Shown here piece by piece: positions 37,379 through 47,556 of a stretch of DNA of 64,000 nt. How positions within the stretch are numbered: the stretch's first letter is position 1; each line of letters begins with the position of its first letter. Position numbers and translations under genes: made by a program. The notes beneath the pieces were generated by a model. It made no database searches. It was not told the origin of the DNA and saw only the letters and a list, made by a program, of their open reading frames with translations. The DNA is taken from assembly GCA_964553325.1 (NCBI GenBank), contig CAZKKI010000023.1:5212-69211 (forward strand), given 5' to 3'. This DNA is from BMS3ABIN04 sp964553325. Its GTDB lineage: Bacteria > Bacteroidota > Ignavibacteria > Ignavibacteriales > Melioribacteraceae.

Positions 37379-38286
37379 TGCCCGTAACCAGCAAAGATTA
37401 CAGAACATTTCTCGATCCTTCGATTGTTTTTAAATTAAAATCGCTCGAACTTCGTGCTAAGTCGGTTGTGGAAGGTTTTATTGTGGGTTTGCACAAAAGC
37501 CCTTATCATGGTTTTAGCGTCGAGTTTAGCGAGCACCGTCCGTATATGCAAGGTGACCCGATTAAAAATTTGGACTGGAAGGTTTATGCGAAAAGTGAAA
37601 AATATTTTGTAAAACAATTTGAAGATGAAACCAATTTAATTGCACACGTTATTGTCGATGTTAGCAGATCGATGGATTTCAAACACACCGGGAAAATTAC
37701 AAAATTCGAATATGCCGCAACTCTTGCCGCAAGTATGATTTATTTGATGATTAACCAACACGATGCCGTGGGGCTTACTCTTTACTCCGATAAAATTGAA
37801 AGTTACATCCCGCCGAAAGCTAGTCGCGTTTATCTGCGTAAATTATTGGTGGAATTAGCCTCCGCCGAACCGCGCGGCAAAACTTACACCGCCGATAGTT
37901 TGAATAAGATTGCCGAGAACGTAAAAAAAAGAGGATTGATTATAATCTTTTCCGATTTTTTTGATGACATCGAGAAAGTTTTAACGGCTTTGAAAAAATT
38001 TCATTATAAGAAAAACGAAATTATAGTTTTTCAAATTCTGGATCCTATTGAAATTAATTTCGCATTCGGCAAAGATGCCGTATTTATCGATAAAGAAACC
38101 GGCGAGGAAATGACCACACAACCTTTTCAAATTCAGAAAGCTTATGCCGATACGATGAAAGATTTTCTGCATAAAATTAAAAGTGAATGTTTACAAAACG
38201 GAATCGATTATAATTTAATTGAAACAACCTCCACATTCGATCGTGCATTATTTAATTATTTCAAAAAAAGAAGGCAAATGTTTTAG
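37378..38286 (+). CDS. DUF58 domain (VWA-like) protein
   Basis: A 302-residue cytoplasmic protein with the DUF58 signature FSEHRPYMQGDPIKNLDWKV near residues 50-70 and a VWA-like core (VIVDVSRSMDF) with a metal-ion-type DxSxS site at about residues 94-98. DUF58 proteins often accompany MoxR ATPases, absent here. Function unknown. The ATG overlaps the TPR-lipoprotein stop by one base. Confidence 0.85.
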   Translation: MPVTSKDYRTFLDPSIVFKLKSLELRAKSVVEGFIVGLHKSPYHGFSVEFSEHRPYMQGDPIKNLDWKVYAKSEKYFVKQFEDETNLIAHVIVDVSRSMDFKHTGKITKFEYAATLAASMIYLMINQHDAVGLTLYSDKIESYIPPKASRVYLRKLLVELASAEPRGKTYTADSLNKIAENVKKRGLIIIFSDFFDDIEKVLTALKKFHYKKNEIIVFQILDPIEINFAFGKDAVFIDKETGEEMTTQPFQIQKAYADTMKDFLHKIKSECLQNGIDYNLIETTSTFDRALFNYFKKRRQMF

Positions 38287-38305
38287 CGGTAGGTCTGCCG
38301 TTTTT
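38287..38305 (+). terminator. intrinsic terminator after the DUF58 gene
   Basis: CGGTA (38287-38291) pairs with TGCCG (38296-38300, one wobble) around GGTC, followed by five T. It starts directly after the stop codon. Confidence 0.65.
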
Positions 38306-38404
38306 AAAATTCCGAAAGTCCTAAAAAACTTATGCAATTGAATTTGTTATCCGTTTTTTAATTTGTAGAGCAAAAGTAAAAGGGGGAAAAATAACTAGAT
38401 AAAC

Positions 38405-39763
38405 TTATTTCCCGATCAATTCCTTCACTTCTCCGAAATATTTCTCGATATACTTTTCCGCGTCATCTTTTGTTTTTGCTTCGGTTATGCACCGGATAAT
38501 GGGTTCGGTGTTCGATTTGCGGAAATGCACCCAATGATCTTCGAAATCAACACGTAAGCCGTCATCCGTGTTAATTTTTCCGTCGCTGTATTTTTCTTTC
38601 AGTTTTTCAATGACTCTGTCCGGATCGATTCCCGAAATATCGATTTTTTTCTTTACGATTTCGTAAGACGGCAGTGCGTTTTTTAATTCGGTTATTGTCC
38701 CGCCGAACTCAACCAGATGTTGAAGTATCATTACCGTTCCTACCAATGCATCCCGTCCGTAATGCAAAGCGGGATAAATAACGCCGCCGCTTCCTTCTCC
38801 GCCGATTACGGCATCTACTTCTTTCATTTTTTTTACGACATTCGCTTCCCCGACCGGCGAACGGAATACTTTGCAACCGTATTCTCCGGCAACATCTTCA
38901 ACCCCGCGAGTTGTGGACATATTAACAACAACGTTGCCTTTTTGTTTGCCCAAAACGAATTTCACGGCTTGAACAATTGTGTTTTCTTCGCTGAAAGGTT
39001 TTCCTTCGTCCGTAATTAAAACCAATCGGTCAACATCCGGATCAACTACAATTCCCAAATCGGCTTTATGTTCTTTTACGGCTTGCATTGTTTCCGTTAA
39101 ATTTTCCGGAATTGGTTCGGGCAAGCGCGGGAAAACGCCGGACTTATCACAATTCAATTTTATAACTTCACATCCCAAGCGCTCCAGTAATTCGGGCATC
39201 ACATAACTTCCGGCGCCGTTTACACAATCGAGCAAAACTGTGAATTTTCTTTTTTTTATTGAATCGATATTCAAAACGTTTAATTTCAACACGTCGTCAA
39301 GATGATTTTTCAAACCTTCGGAATAAGACTTTGTTGTACCGAGTTTGTTCCACGGTTTATAATTAGTATTACTTGAGTCTAATTTGGCAAGCATTATTTT
39401 ATTCTGTTCGGGCGTCATGAACTCGCCGAGATTATTAAGCAATTTGAGTGCGTTCCATTCGTTCGGATTGTGACTTGCGGAAACGGAAATTCCACCGACG
39501 GCATTTAATTTGTTAACGTTGTATAAAACGGTCGGTGTAGGACAAATACCTATATCGATTACGTTATTTCCTTTTGCCAGCAATGTGCCGATGATAATTT
39601 CTTTCACCATTTGCCCGGAAATACGTCCGTCCGAACCTATTACGATATCGCCGGTACCGCAAAAATCGGCATAAGCCGAAGTATATTTTACGATAGTATG
39701 CGGATCCAATCCGTCGCCAACGATTCCTCTAATTCCCGAAACGCTTACCATTAAAGTTGCCAA
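38405..39763 (-). CDS. glmM: phosphoglucosamine mutase / phosphohexomutase
   Basis: A 453-residue alpha-D-phosphohexomutase making glucosamine-1-phosphate or another hexose-1-phosphate. The phospho-serine loop GGISVSASHNPNEWN, the metal-binding DPDVDRL and the GEGSGGVIYP sugar-binding motif are intact, and the C-terminal phosphate-binding RKSNTEPIIR is present. The likely start is TTG 39763, because GGAGG sits 5 bases upstream; an ATG four codons later (39751) has no spacing match. The length is normal. It may feed peptidoglycan and LPS precursors. Confidence 0.85.
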   Translation of the reverse strand: MATLMVSVSGIRGIVGDGLDPHTIVKYTSAYADFCGTGDIVIGSDGRISGQMVKEIIIGTLLAKGNNVIDIGICPTPTVLYNVNKLNAVGGISVSASHNPNEWNALKLLNNLGEFMTPEQNKIMLAKLDSSNTNYKPWNKLGTTKSYSEGLKNHLDDVLKLNVLNIDSIKKRKFTVLLDCVNGAGSYVMPELLERLGCEVIKLNCDKSGVFPRLPEPIPENLTETMQAVKEHKADLGIVVDPDVDRLVLITDEGKPFSEENTIVQAVKFVLGKQKGNVVVNMSTTRGVEDVAGEYGCKVFRSPVGEANVVKKMKEVDAVIGGEGSGGVIYPALHYGRDALVGTVMILQHLVEFGGTITELKNALPSYEIVKKKIDISGIDPDRVIEKLKEKYSDGKINTDDGLRVDFEDHWVHFRKSNTEPIIRCITEAKTKDDAEKYIEKYFGEVKELIGK

Positions 39764-39768
39764 AATAT

Positions 39769-39773
39769 CCTCC
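39769..39773 (-). promoter_or_regulatory. ribosome-binding site deciding the glmM start
   Basis: GGAGG on the minus strand lies 5 bases before TTG 39763 and 17 bases before ATG 39751. The spacing favours the TTG start. Confidence 0.6.
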
Positions 39774-39897
39774 GTAATTTTTTTCGTAAATTTAATGAAT
39801 TTTAATTCAAAATTACTTTGTAGCGTAAAATGATTTGAAATTTGAAATTCCGCTTTCAAAAATAAGATAAATTACTACGATTATTTTTTATTTTCGG

Positions 39898-39928
39898 TTG
39901 ATTTAGTTAATTTAGCCTACTATTTTTA
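39898..39928 (+). promoter_or_regulatory. possible promoter of the TonB-receptor operon
   Basis: TTG at 39898-39900, then 20 bases, then TATTTTTA at 39921-39928 (one mismatch from TAnnTTTG). The leader to ATG 40001 would be about 65-70 bases. Pattern inference with a poor -7 match. Confidence 0.3.
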
Positions 39929-40000
39929 CTACCAACATAAAAGACAGAACCACAAGATGTTATTAGCTTTCCACAACTATAATTATTGAGGTAACAAATA

Positions 40001-42847
40001 ATGAAGCTTCATCAAAAACTAATTTTCTTTTTTAGTCTTCTATTATTCAGCACATTGGTATACGCAGGTAGTACCGGAAAAATAGCCGGTACGGTAATCG
40101 ATGCGGAAACAGGTGAGCCTTTGCCTTTTGCAAACGTGTTTGTAGAAGGAACGTCATTCGGTGCGGCAACTGATTTGGAAGGAAATTTTATAATTTTAAA
40201 TGTACCGCCCGGAGTTTATTCGGTTACCGCTTCGGTAGTCGGTTACCAAAAACAGACGATTAAAAACGTTCGTGTGAACGTCGATTTCACAACCCGTTTG
40301 GAATTCCGACTTAATCCCGGTTCGGTTGAAATGGCTGCGGTTATTGTTGAAGGTGAACGCAATCCCTTAATTAGGCAAGATTTGACAAATCCGACCGTGG
40401 CAATTACAGCGGAAACAATCGAAGAGTTACCGGTAGATCAAATTTCGGACGTAATTAAATTACAAGCCGGAGTTACTGTAGATGATGCAGGTGACATTCA
40501 CATCCGAGGCGGTTACGGGAACGAAATTTCTTTTACGTTGAACGGTGTATCGTTGAACGATCCTTACGGAAACAGAAGATCGATTGGTTTGGCAACCAAT
40601 GCGGTTCAAGAAGTTTCGGTTTCAAGCGGAACGTTCTCGGCCGAATACGGTAATGCGTTAAGCGGTGTGGTTAATTACGTTACCAAAGAAGGCGGCGATA
40701 AGTATTCGTTTAGTCTGCGGGGTTACATGGGCGACTATTTTACCGACAGAACGGATTTATTCGATAACATCGACGATATAGATCTACTTAACAGAGGTCG
40801 TTCCGAAATCACTTTCGGCGGACCCATACCGTTTACAAATAATAAAATGAAATTATTTGTGTCTTCGGTCTATGAAAATTTCAAAGGTTCGTTATATGGT
40901 GTTCGACTTTATCGACCCGGCGATTCTTACTTGAGTCCGGAAGCTTTCAGCAGTACGGACGAACGAAAAGGAGCGCCGACCGACCCGTACTTTTTTAATC
41001 CGTACGATCCAAACAGTAACGGATTGCCGACGGGAGACGGTGAAATTGTAGCGATGAATCCGTCAACAAGTTGGAACGTTCAAGGTAACATCAGTTACCA
41101 TGTCAGCAGTTTGTTCAAAGTCCGCTACGAAGCGGTTTACAATAAAGGTCAATGGCAAAATTACATCAGAAGCTATAAATTCAATCCGGATGGAAGAAGA
41201 ACATGGTACTCGGACGGTTTAATTCAAACTTTGGATTTGACTCATACGATAAACGATAAAATGTTTTACACATTAAAAGCTTCTTACGGTTATAACCAAG
41301 TTAAAGCTTATTTATTCGAAAACGTGAACGATCCGGGATATTTACCTTCGCTTTACAGAAGGGGTGTAAGCACAACCGGATTTTTAGCCGGCGGTACGGA
41401 TAACAGGCGGTTTTTCAGAAAAACAAAAACTTTTACGGTAAAAGGCGATATGGTTGCGCAATTATTCGGCAACCATGAAGTCAAGGCGGGATTCGAAGCG
41501 CGATTCCATGAAATCTTTGCGGAAAGCTACAGTGTTGAAATCGGAAAATTGAATCCGGACGGAAGTTTTGGAAATTTGAGCAATGATGATTTGTTATATG
41601 ACTCGACGCTAACTATAATTAGAAGGAAACCCACTTCTCCCGCTCTTATCACGGAATATACAAAATATCCGGTGGACGGAGCGATTTACATTCAAGATAA
41701 AATAGAATTGGCAAAAACTTTAATTCTTAATGTGGGATTGCGTTACGAATATTTTGATCCGAAATCGTTCTGGAATCCTAAACTTTCCGATGAATTATTG
41801 GAATCAAAATTTGGATTTTTACAAAAGAATTTGGTTAAAGCTAAAGTTAAACAACAATTATCGCCTCGAATCAGTATCTCATATCCGATTACGGACCGAG
41901 GCGTTATCAGATTTTCTTACGGACATTTTTATCAAAACGGTTCGTTGTCAAGTTTATATAGAAATCCCGAATTTTACGTTACTAACGTAGGAACAAGTCC
42001 CACTTTCGGTAATCCGGACGTTAATTTGCAAAGATCCGTTCAATATGAAATCGGTTTGCAACAACAATTAACCGACAATTTCAAATTCGATTTGACAGGA
42101 TTCTATAAAGACGTAAGAGATTACATTTATACACAGACCGTCTTTACCGAAACGGGCAGGTCTTTCAGAGTATTAACGAATTTGGCGTATTCGAATGTAA
42201 GAGGAATAACACTCTCGTTTACACAAAGACGATCGAGAGACGGAATGTTTTATGCTAATTTGGATTACACATTCCAGATAGCCGAAGGAAACAGAACTTA
42301 TCCTTCCGACGAACTGTTTTTCAGTGAAGTTTCAGGTAAACAATCCGAAACATATTTAGTGCCTTTGGATTTCGACAGGCAACACATAATTAATTTGAGT
42401 ATGGGATTGTACGATCAAGGAAATTGGGCATTGGGAATTATCGGAAATTTCCAAACCGGTACGCCGTATACTCCGATTTTGCCTTCCACGATACCGAATA
42501 TAATTACTTACGAACAAAACTCGGATAGAAAACCGATTCAATGGAATGTTAATTTGAAGTTCGAGAAATTCTTCAAATACGGGGATATCAAATATTCGCT
42601 GTTTGTTCAAGTAGAAAATTTATTCGATACCCAAAACGAACTCGTTATTTATCCGAGTAGCGGAAGAGCGTTATCGGCGGTTGAAGAAACAGCAAACAGT
42701 TTTCAATTTACGGATATAAGAAAAAGAATTGAAAGGGGAGACCCGGGATTGTTTGGCATTGAAGAAATCGACGGATATTACTCAAAACGGCCTGAAAGAG
42801 TGAACAGACCGAGAGAAATCAGATTAGGTTTTTCCCTTAGTTTATAA
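40001..42847 (+). CDS. TonB-dependent receptor with carboxypeptidase-regulatory N-domain
   Basis: A 948-residue outer-membrane receptor. A signal peptide (residues 1-22) is followed by a carboxypeptidase-regulatory-like domain (GKIAGTVIDAETGEPLPFANV), a plug domain (AVIVEGERNP, then DIHIRGGYGNE) and a beta-barrel with repeated aromatic strands, ending GFSLSL with the terminal aromatic residue expected of an outer-membrane barrel. It should import or sense an unknown ligand, energised by TonB. The downstream genes (28 and 43 bases apart) encode a large exported protein and a PorV/PorQ-like barrel, so the three form an operon. Confidence 0.92.
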   Translation: MKLHQKLIFFFSLLLFSTLVYAGSTGKIAGTVIDAETGEPLPFANVFVEGTSFGAATDLEGNFIILNVPPGVYSVTASVVGYQKQTIKNVRVNVDFTTRLEFRLNPGSVEMAAVIVEGERNPLIRQDLTNPTVAITAETIEELPVDQISDVIKLQAGVTVDDAGDIHIRGGYGNEISFTLNGVSLNDPYGNRRSIGLATNAVQEVSVSSGTFSAEYGNALSGVVNYVTKEGGDKYSFSLRGYMGDYFTDRTDLFDNIDDIDLLNRGRSEITFGGPIPFTNNKMKLFVSSVYENFKGSLYGVRLYRPGDSYLSPEAFSSTDERKGAPTDPYFFNPYDPNSNGLPTGDGEIVAMNPSTSWNVQGNISYHVSSLFKVRYEAVYNKGQWQNYIRSYKFNPDGRRTWYSDGLIQTLDLTHTINDKMFYTLKASYGYNQVKAYLFENVNDPGYLPSLYRRGVSTTGFLAGGTDNRRFFRKTKTFTVKGDMVAQLFGNHEVKAGFEARFHEIFAESYSVEIGKLNPDGSFGNLSNDDLLYDSTLTIIRRKPTSPALITEYTKYPVDGAIYIQDKIELAKTLILNVGLRYEYFDPKSFWNPKLSDELLESKFGFLQKNLVKAKVKQQLSPRISISYPITDRGVIRFSYGHFYQNGSLSSLYRNPEFYVTNVGTSPTFGNPDVNLQRSVQYEIGLQQQLTDNFKFDLTGFYKDVRDYIYTQTVFTETGRSFRVLTNLAYSNVRGITLSFTQRRSRDGMFYANLDYTFQIAEGNRTYPSDELFFSEVSGKQSETYLVPLDFDRQHIINLSMGLYDQGNWALGIIGNFQTGTPYTPILPSTIPNIITYEQNSDRKPIQWNVNLKFEKFFKYGDIKYSLFVQVENLFDTQNELVIYPSSGRALSAVEETANSFQFTDIRKRIERGDPGLFGIEEIDGYYSKRPERVNRPREIRLGFSLSL

Positions 42848-42875
42848 TATTGAAAAATTGTGAGGAATTAAAACA

Positions 42876-45800
42876 ATGAAGTTTAAAATAATATTCTTAA
42901 TTTTGGTTTTGTTCTTAAGCGGCAGTCTAATCGCTCAAGAGAAAGATGAATTCGGGAATTATAATCTCAAAACTCTTTCGGAAGAAGATGCGATGAGAAT
43001 TTTCGGAGACATGTACGCTCCGAAGTTCTTTAAAACTAACGGTGACCCGAAACTAATTAAAGAATCGATAATCAACGGAAATGCGATTACTACGATTCTT
43101 TTTAATTACGGTTCGATTTGTGCACCGAACAGGTTGGGAAATATTGCCGATTTGGTATGGAACGGTTTAGGTTATGGTTTCGAATTCGGTCCGCTTGCAG
43201 CTGCCGAAGTGATTGACGATTCTGGTAAAGTTCAACATATTGTCGATGATTCTTTCATCCGCACTTTTCAAGGTGACTATTCGCCCGACGGAACATTGAA
43301 GTGGGGCTGGTTGCCCAAAGACGGATATGTTGACCCGGACCAAAATGAAATTGCAAGATTAAGCATAGGCGACAGCGACGGAGACGGCAAACCCGATTCG
43401 TGGCCCGATCGTTGGTACTCGCCCGGTGCAGGAAAATACTTGTGGCCCGCATTCTTGGGCGATCAAGCTACCGCTCCGGACGAAGAAGTGTTTTACGTAG
43501 TAGACGATTATACAAATGCTGAATTTCCTTATACTCCTTTCCCAAGCGATACAAGCAAAAAAGGTTTGGGTTTGGATATGGAAGTTCGAATTATACAATT
43601 TAACAACCCGCTAGCCGAAGACATAATGTTTCTGGTTTACCAAATAACCAATGCGAGCGAGAAAAAAATAGAGAAAGCTTATTTCGGAATGCATGGCGAC
43701 CCGCACGTTGGCGGTCCCGCCGATTACGGTGACGACCTTGCCGGTTTTATCGATCCTTTCGGTAATTCGTTGCAAGGAACCAATTTCCCACAACGTTCCA
43801 GAAACATGGTTTATTCTTGGGATGGCGACGGAACCGGTATGGGCGGAAGAACGACGGGATACTTCGGTTGGAAGTTCCTCGAATCGCCTTCCGATGCAAC
43901 AGATGCATTCGATAACGACGACGACGGAATTACCGATGAAACTCCGGTTAACAATGCCGGTAATTTTATCGACGGTGTAAGCATCCCGCTAACACAAGGT
44001 ATTTCGGATGTGGCAAAATATACTGCGGTTTTCGGCGCGCCTAAGCCGAGATTCGAAGGCGATGAAGACGGCGATTGGAATCCCGATAAAGATGATGTGG
44101 GAATCGACGGAATAGGTCCCGAATCGCCAAACTATCCCGGTGCCGATTTCGGTGAGGGTGACGGAGTGCCTTCGCAAGCATGGTATCTCGATACCGACGG
44201 TAACGGCGATTATGACGAAGGAGAACCACTTTCGGAAATAAGATTGCCGGGTTATAAATGGGCTGGTTCCGAACCGAATTTCGGACTCCGTGATATTTCG
44301 GAATCCGATCAAATCGGTCTAAGCAGTTTTCATGCTGCGGTCTATACCAATTCCGATCCTAACGTTCCGAGAAACGATCCGTTAATGTGGGAGTGGTTAT
44401 CCGCCGATACGATCGACGCTTCGCAAGAGTTGCTTAGCAGTCCTGGAGATAACGTATTTAATTTCGGAACCGGACCGCTTAGTTTGGATATTGGTGAAAC
44501 ACAAAGATTTTCCATGTGTATCCTTTTCGGAAACGATTTGAATGATTTGGTTCTTAACGCCGAAACATCTACAAGAATTTTGGAAGCGGATTATCGCTTT
44601 GCCCAACCTCCGGCTAAGCCTATTGTCAGAGCGGTACCCGGAGACGGACGTGTTACTTTGTACTGGGATACGCGCGCAGAACAATCTGTAGATCCGTTAA
44701 GCGGTCAAAAAGATTTTCAAGGATATAAAATTTATAGAAGCCGCGATTATACTTTTGCCGACGTATTCACAATTACCGACGGAAGAGGCAATCCATTCCT
44801 AGGTAAACCTCTTGCTCAGTTCGACTTGGTTGATTCGTTGCAAGGCTATCATCCCGTTGAATATGCAGGTAGGGCGGTTAAGTATTACGTGGGCGATAAT
44901 ACCGGCTTGGTTCATAAATATGTGGATAGCACAGTTACAAACGGAATCAATTATTATTATGCGGTTGTTGCGTACGACGGGGGAACCGACGAGATTCCAC
45001 CGTCGGAAAACAGAGCGGTTATTTTAAGGGATCCCATTACAGGTGAATTGACGTTCGATCCCAATACCGTTCAAGTTACTCCGGGTCCGTTGGGCGCCGG
45101 AGTGGAAAACGCCGAAGCCGGTGTAAACGGTCACCCCGTACCGGCTGCCTGGGTAAATTCGACCGGTGAAATTACAATAGAAGTATTGGAAGATTTGGAA
45201 GTTAAAGATAAATTGTATTCGATAGATTTTCTGCAAGATGAACTTTACAATGTTTTGGATTCGACGGGCGTTACGGATGTAATTGTAGCAAAAGATACGG
45301 TGTTCGTGGATTTAAGTAAAAAGAATATTAAAGTTGAAAGCGTTCAAGTTTTTGATGCCGGAGATAATCTTGTAGATCCTTCGAAGTATTTTGTTAATCC
45401 CGGCTTTGGCAAAATACGCGGTACCTCATCCGGTTCTTTGCCGGAAGGAGAAAAATTCACGGTTAAATATCGGTACTATCCGGTTTACGAAAGTAATTTG
45501 GTTAATAGTGAAGACGGAAATCCAACGTTTGACGGATTGAAAGTTTACGTGCAAAAAGACGAATTGGCTCTCGATGTTGAAAATTCGGGTTGGGCTCCCA
45601 CAGCAGATGTGAATGTACGCGATTCGTTACAATACGATCCGAACGGCAATTATCCGGGTTCGCCCAAAACACTTTACCGGGCTGACTGGGAAGTTCGCTG
45701 GAATAACCTGGATACGTTGGCGGACGGCTCGTGGGCTAACGTGGGAACAAGAGCGTGGGCGCCATTAACGGGTCTCTCCGATAGTGTGGATTGTCCCTTT

Positions 45801-46412
45801 ACGATATGGAACATTACCGAAGACGTTCCCGGAAATTTCTTTGTAGTTGAACAAAAAGCCACAAAAGGAAACGGTAGATGGGATTGGGGCGACGGTATAA
45901 TACTCCGCGCCACAAATGCAGGTCCCACGGAAAGTTCGTATTATCTCGAATTTTCTTTACCGACCGATTCGAACGTAACACCCAAGTTACCTAAGGAAGG
46001 CGATGTTTATTTTGTTAGAACCAAAAAGCCTTTTATGGCAGGTGATAAATATATATTCGAAACTAAACCCGTGAAATTCAGCGGGGCCAAAGCTAAACCG
46101 CAACTCGATAATGTTTACGTTGTACCGAATCCTTACGTTGCATACAGTATTGCCGAAGAACCCGGACGTTCAGCCGACAAACGAGGCGACAAGGTAATTC
46201 AGTTCAGAAACCTACCGCCTACTTGCACTATTAGAATCTATACGATAACCGGCGAACTTGTTCAAACAATCGAAAAAGACGATATGTCGAGTATGGCAAC
46301 ATGGGATCTATTATCGTTCGAAGGTCAAAGAGTTGCTTACGGAGTTTATATTTATCACGTTGATGCTCCAGGCGTAGGCGAAAAAATTGGAAGATTTGCA
46401 CTAATAAAGTAA
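42876..46412 (+). CDS. large exported surface protein with Ca-binding-like motifs and a type IX-like tail
   Basis: A 1178-residue protein with a signal peptide (MKFKIIFLILVLFLSGSLIAQ). The first half has several Asp-rich DxDGDG segments (DSDGDGKPDSW, DNDDDGITDE, DEDGDWNPDKD, DTDGNGDYDEG) typical of calcium-binding thrombospondin/dockerin-like loops. An FN3-like domain lies near residue 590 (PGDGRVTLYWDTRA, then GYKIYRS). The last 90 residues (NVYVVPNPY, then IYTITGELVQTI, ending GRFALIK) resemble FlgD/type IX-sorting tails. It is probably surface-exposed or secreted. It sits between the receptor and the PorV-like gene. Exact function unknown. Confidence 0.75.
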   Translation: MKFKIIFLILVLFLSGSLIAQEKDEFGNYNLKTLSEEDAMRIFGDMYAPKFFKTNGDPKLIKESIINGNAITTILFNYGSICAPNRLGNIADLVWNGLGYGFEFGPLAAAEVIDDSGKVQHIVDDSFIRTFQGDYSPDGTLKWGWLPKDGYVDPDQNEIARLSIGDSDGDGKPDSWPDRWYSPGAGKYLWPAFLGDQATAPDEEVFYVVDDYTNAEFPYTPFPSDTSKKGLGLDMEVRIIQFNNPLAEDIMFLVYQITNASEKKIEKAYFGMHGDPHVGGPADYGDDLAGFIDPFGNSLQGTNFPQRSRNMVYSWDGDGTGMGGRTTGYFGWKFLESPSDATDAFDNDDDGITDETPVNNAGNFIDGVSIPLTQGISDVAKYTAVFGAPKPRFEGDEDGDWNPDKDDVGIDGIGPESPNYPGADFGEGDGVPSQAWYLDTDGNGDYDEGEPLSEIRLPGYKWAGSEPNFGLRDISESDQIGLSSFHAAVYTNSDPNVPRNDPLMWEWLSADTIDASQELLSSPGDNVFNFGTGPLSLDIGETQRFSMCILFGNDLNDLVLNAETSTRILEADYRFAQPPAKPIVRAVPGDGRVTLYWDTRAEQSVDPLSGQKDFQGYKIYRSRDYTFADVFTITDGRGNPFLGKPLAQFDLVDSLQGYHPVEYAGRAVKYYVGDNTGLVHKYVDSTVTNGINYYYAVVAYDGGTDEIPPSENRAVILRDPITGELTFDPNTVQVTPGPLGAGVENAEAGVNGHPVPAAWVNSTGEITIEVLEDLEVKDKLYSIDFLQDELYNVLDSTGVTDVIVAKDTVFVDLSKKNIKVESVQVFDAGDNLVDPSKYFVNPGFGKIRGTSSGSLPEGEKFTVKYRYYPVYESNLVNSEDGNPTFDGLKVYVQKDELALDVENSGWAPTADVNVRDSLQYDPNGNYPGSPKTLYRADWEVRWNNLDTLADGSWANVGTRAWAPLTGLSDSVDCPFTIWNITEDVPGNFFVVEQKATKGNGRWDWGDGIILRATNAGPTESSYYLEFSLPTDSNVTPKLPKEGDVYFVRTKKPFMAGDKYIFETKPVKFSGAKAKPQLDNVYVVPNPYVAYSIAEEPGRSADKRGDKVIQFRNLPPTCTIRIYTITGELVQTIEKDDMSSMATWDLLSFEGQRVAYGVYIYHVDAPGVGEKIGRFALIK

Positions 46413-46455
46413 TGGAATCCGTATGATTCTATTTATTTATCGGAGGATTAATTTT

Positions 46456-47493
46456 ATGAAAAAAATATTTATTCACTTAATCGTAATATTTTTGATATCC
46501 GGAATGTTCCAAGCTTCCGAAGCTCAATTATTTAGAAGTACTTCTAAAGTTGGAACGACAGCCGGACAGTTTTTGAAAATTGGAGCCGGCGCGCGTGCCA
46601 TTGCAATGGGCGGCGCTTATGCCGGATTCGGAACGGATATTTATTCGTTGTATTGGAATCCCGCCGGAATTGCTACAAGTCCAAATGCTTCCGAAGTTAC
46701 TTTTAATCATGCCAATTGGCTTGCGGATATGAGTTACGATTTTGCGGGGGTGGCAACTAAAATTGAAGGACTCGGAACAATTTCCGGTACAATTACAAAT
46801 TTTAGTGTTCCAGAAGATAAAGTGAGAACTTTCGAAAATCCTGAAGGCGACGGCCGGGTTTGGGATGCCAGCTCACTTGCTATCGGACTTGGATATGCGC
46901 GGCAATTAACCGACAGATTTTCAATCGGTTTTAATTTCAAATACATTCGCGAAAGTATTTGGAATACAAGCGCTTCGGGTTTTGCAATCGATGTGGGAAC
47001 TTTATACCGCACGCCGTTTAACGATTTGATGATTGGGGCGGCAATTACTAATTTCGGTTCCAAAATGCAGTTGGACGGAAGGGATATTTTGTTTAACGAC
47101 GACCCGAACGATAACCCCGATACGGGACCGAATAACATTCCGGCTAAATACAGAATGAACGATTTTGATTTGCCGTTAACATTCAGAATAGGTTTGGCGA
47201 TGGATGTAGTTAGAGAACGTTTCATTAGAATTACTGCTGCTGTAGATGCAAATCACCCGAACGATAATACGGAGTATGTTAACAGCGGACTTGAATTCGC
47301 TTATGATGAAATGATATTTTTCCGTGTCGGTTACAAATCGCTATTCTTGGATAATTCCGAACAAGGTTTAACTTTAGGCGGCGGATTGAAATATAAATTC
47401 AACGATAATTTGGGAGTTTATATAAATTACGGTTATGCGGATTACGGCAGATTGGAAAATGTCCAGTTTTTTGATTTAGGTTTGATATTTTAA
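46456..47493 (+). CDS. PorV/PorQ-family outer-membrane protein
   Basis: A 345-residue barrel protein. The signal peptide ends near ASEAQ, then GQFLKIGAGARAIAMGGAYAGFGTDIYSLYWNPAG, the diagnostic N-terminal region of PorV/PorQ (FadL-like) proteins, begins. The strands end in a terminal F (DLGLIF). PorV proteins escort type IX secreted proteins to the surface in characterised systems, which matches the C-terminal tail of the preceding protein. ATG 46456 has a CGGAGGA ribosome-binding sequence; a longer version from 46423 is less likely. Third gene of the operon. Confidence 0.85.
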   Translation: MKKIFIHLIVIFLISGMFQASEAQLFRSTSKVGTTAGQFLKIGAGARAIAMGGAYAGFGTDIYSLYWNPAGIATSPNASEVTFNHANWLADMSYDFAGVATKIEGLGTISGTITNFSVPEDKVRTFENPEGDGRVWDASSLAIGLGYARQLTDRFSIGFNFKYIRESIWNTSASGFAIDVGTLYRTPFNDLMIGAAITNFGSKMQLDGRDILFNDDPNDNPDTGPNNIPAKYRMNDFDLPLTFRIGLAMDVVRERFIRITAAVDANHPNDNTEYVNSGLEFAYDEMIFFRVGYKSLFLDNSEQGLTLGGGLKYKFNDNLGVYINYGYADYGRLENVQFFDLGLIF

Positions 47494-47516
47494 ATTTTCA
47501 AGAATATTTGAATTGG

Positions 47517-47542
47517 AAAAGGAGCGCTTTGCTCCTTTTTTT
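47517..47542 (+). terminator. rho-independent terminator of the TonB-receptor operon
   Basis: GGAGC (47521-47525) and GCTCC (47531-47535) pair around GCTTT, flanked by A's and a run of T's (47536-47542). Follows the PorV-like gene by 24 bases. Confidence 0.85.
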
Positions 47543-47556
47543 ATTTGGAATGGAAT

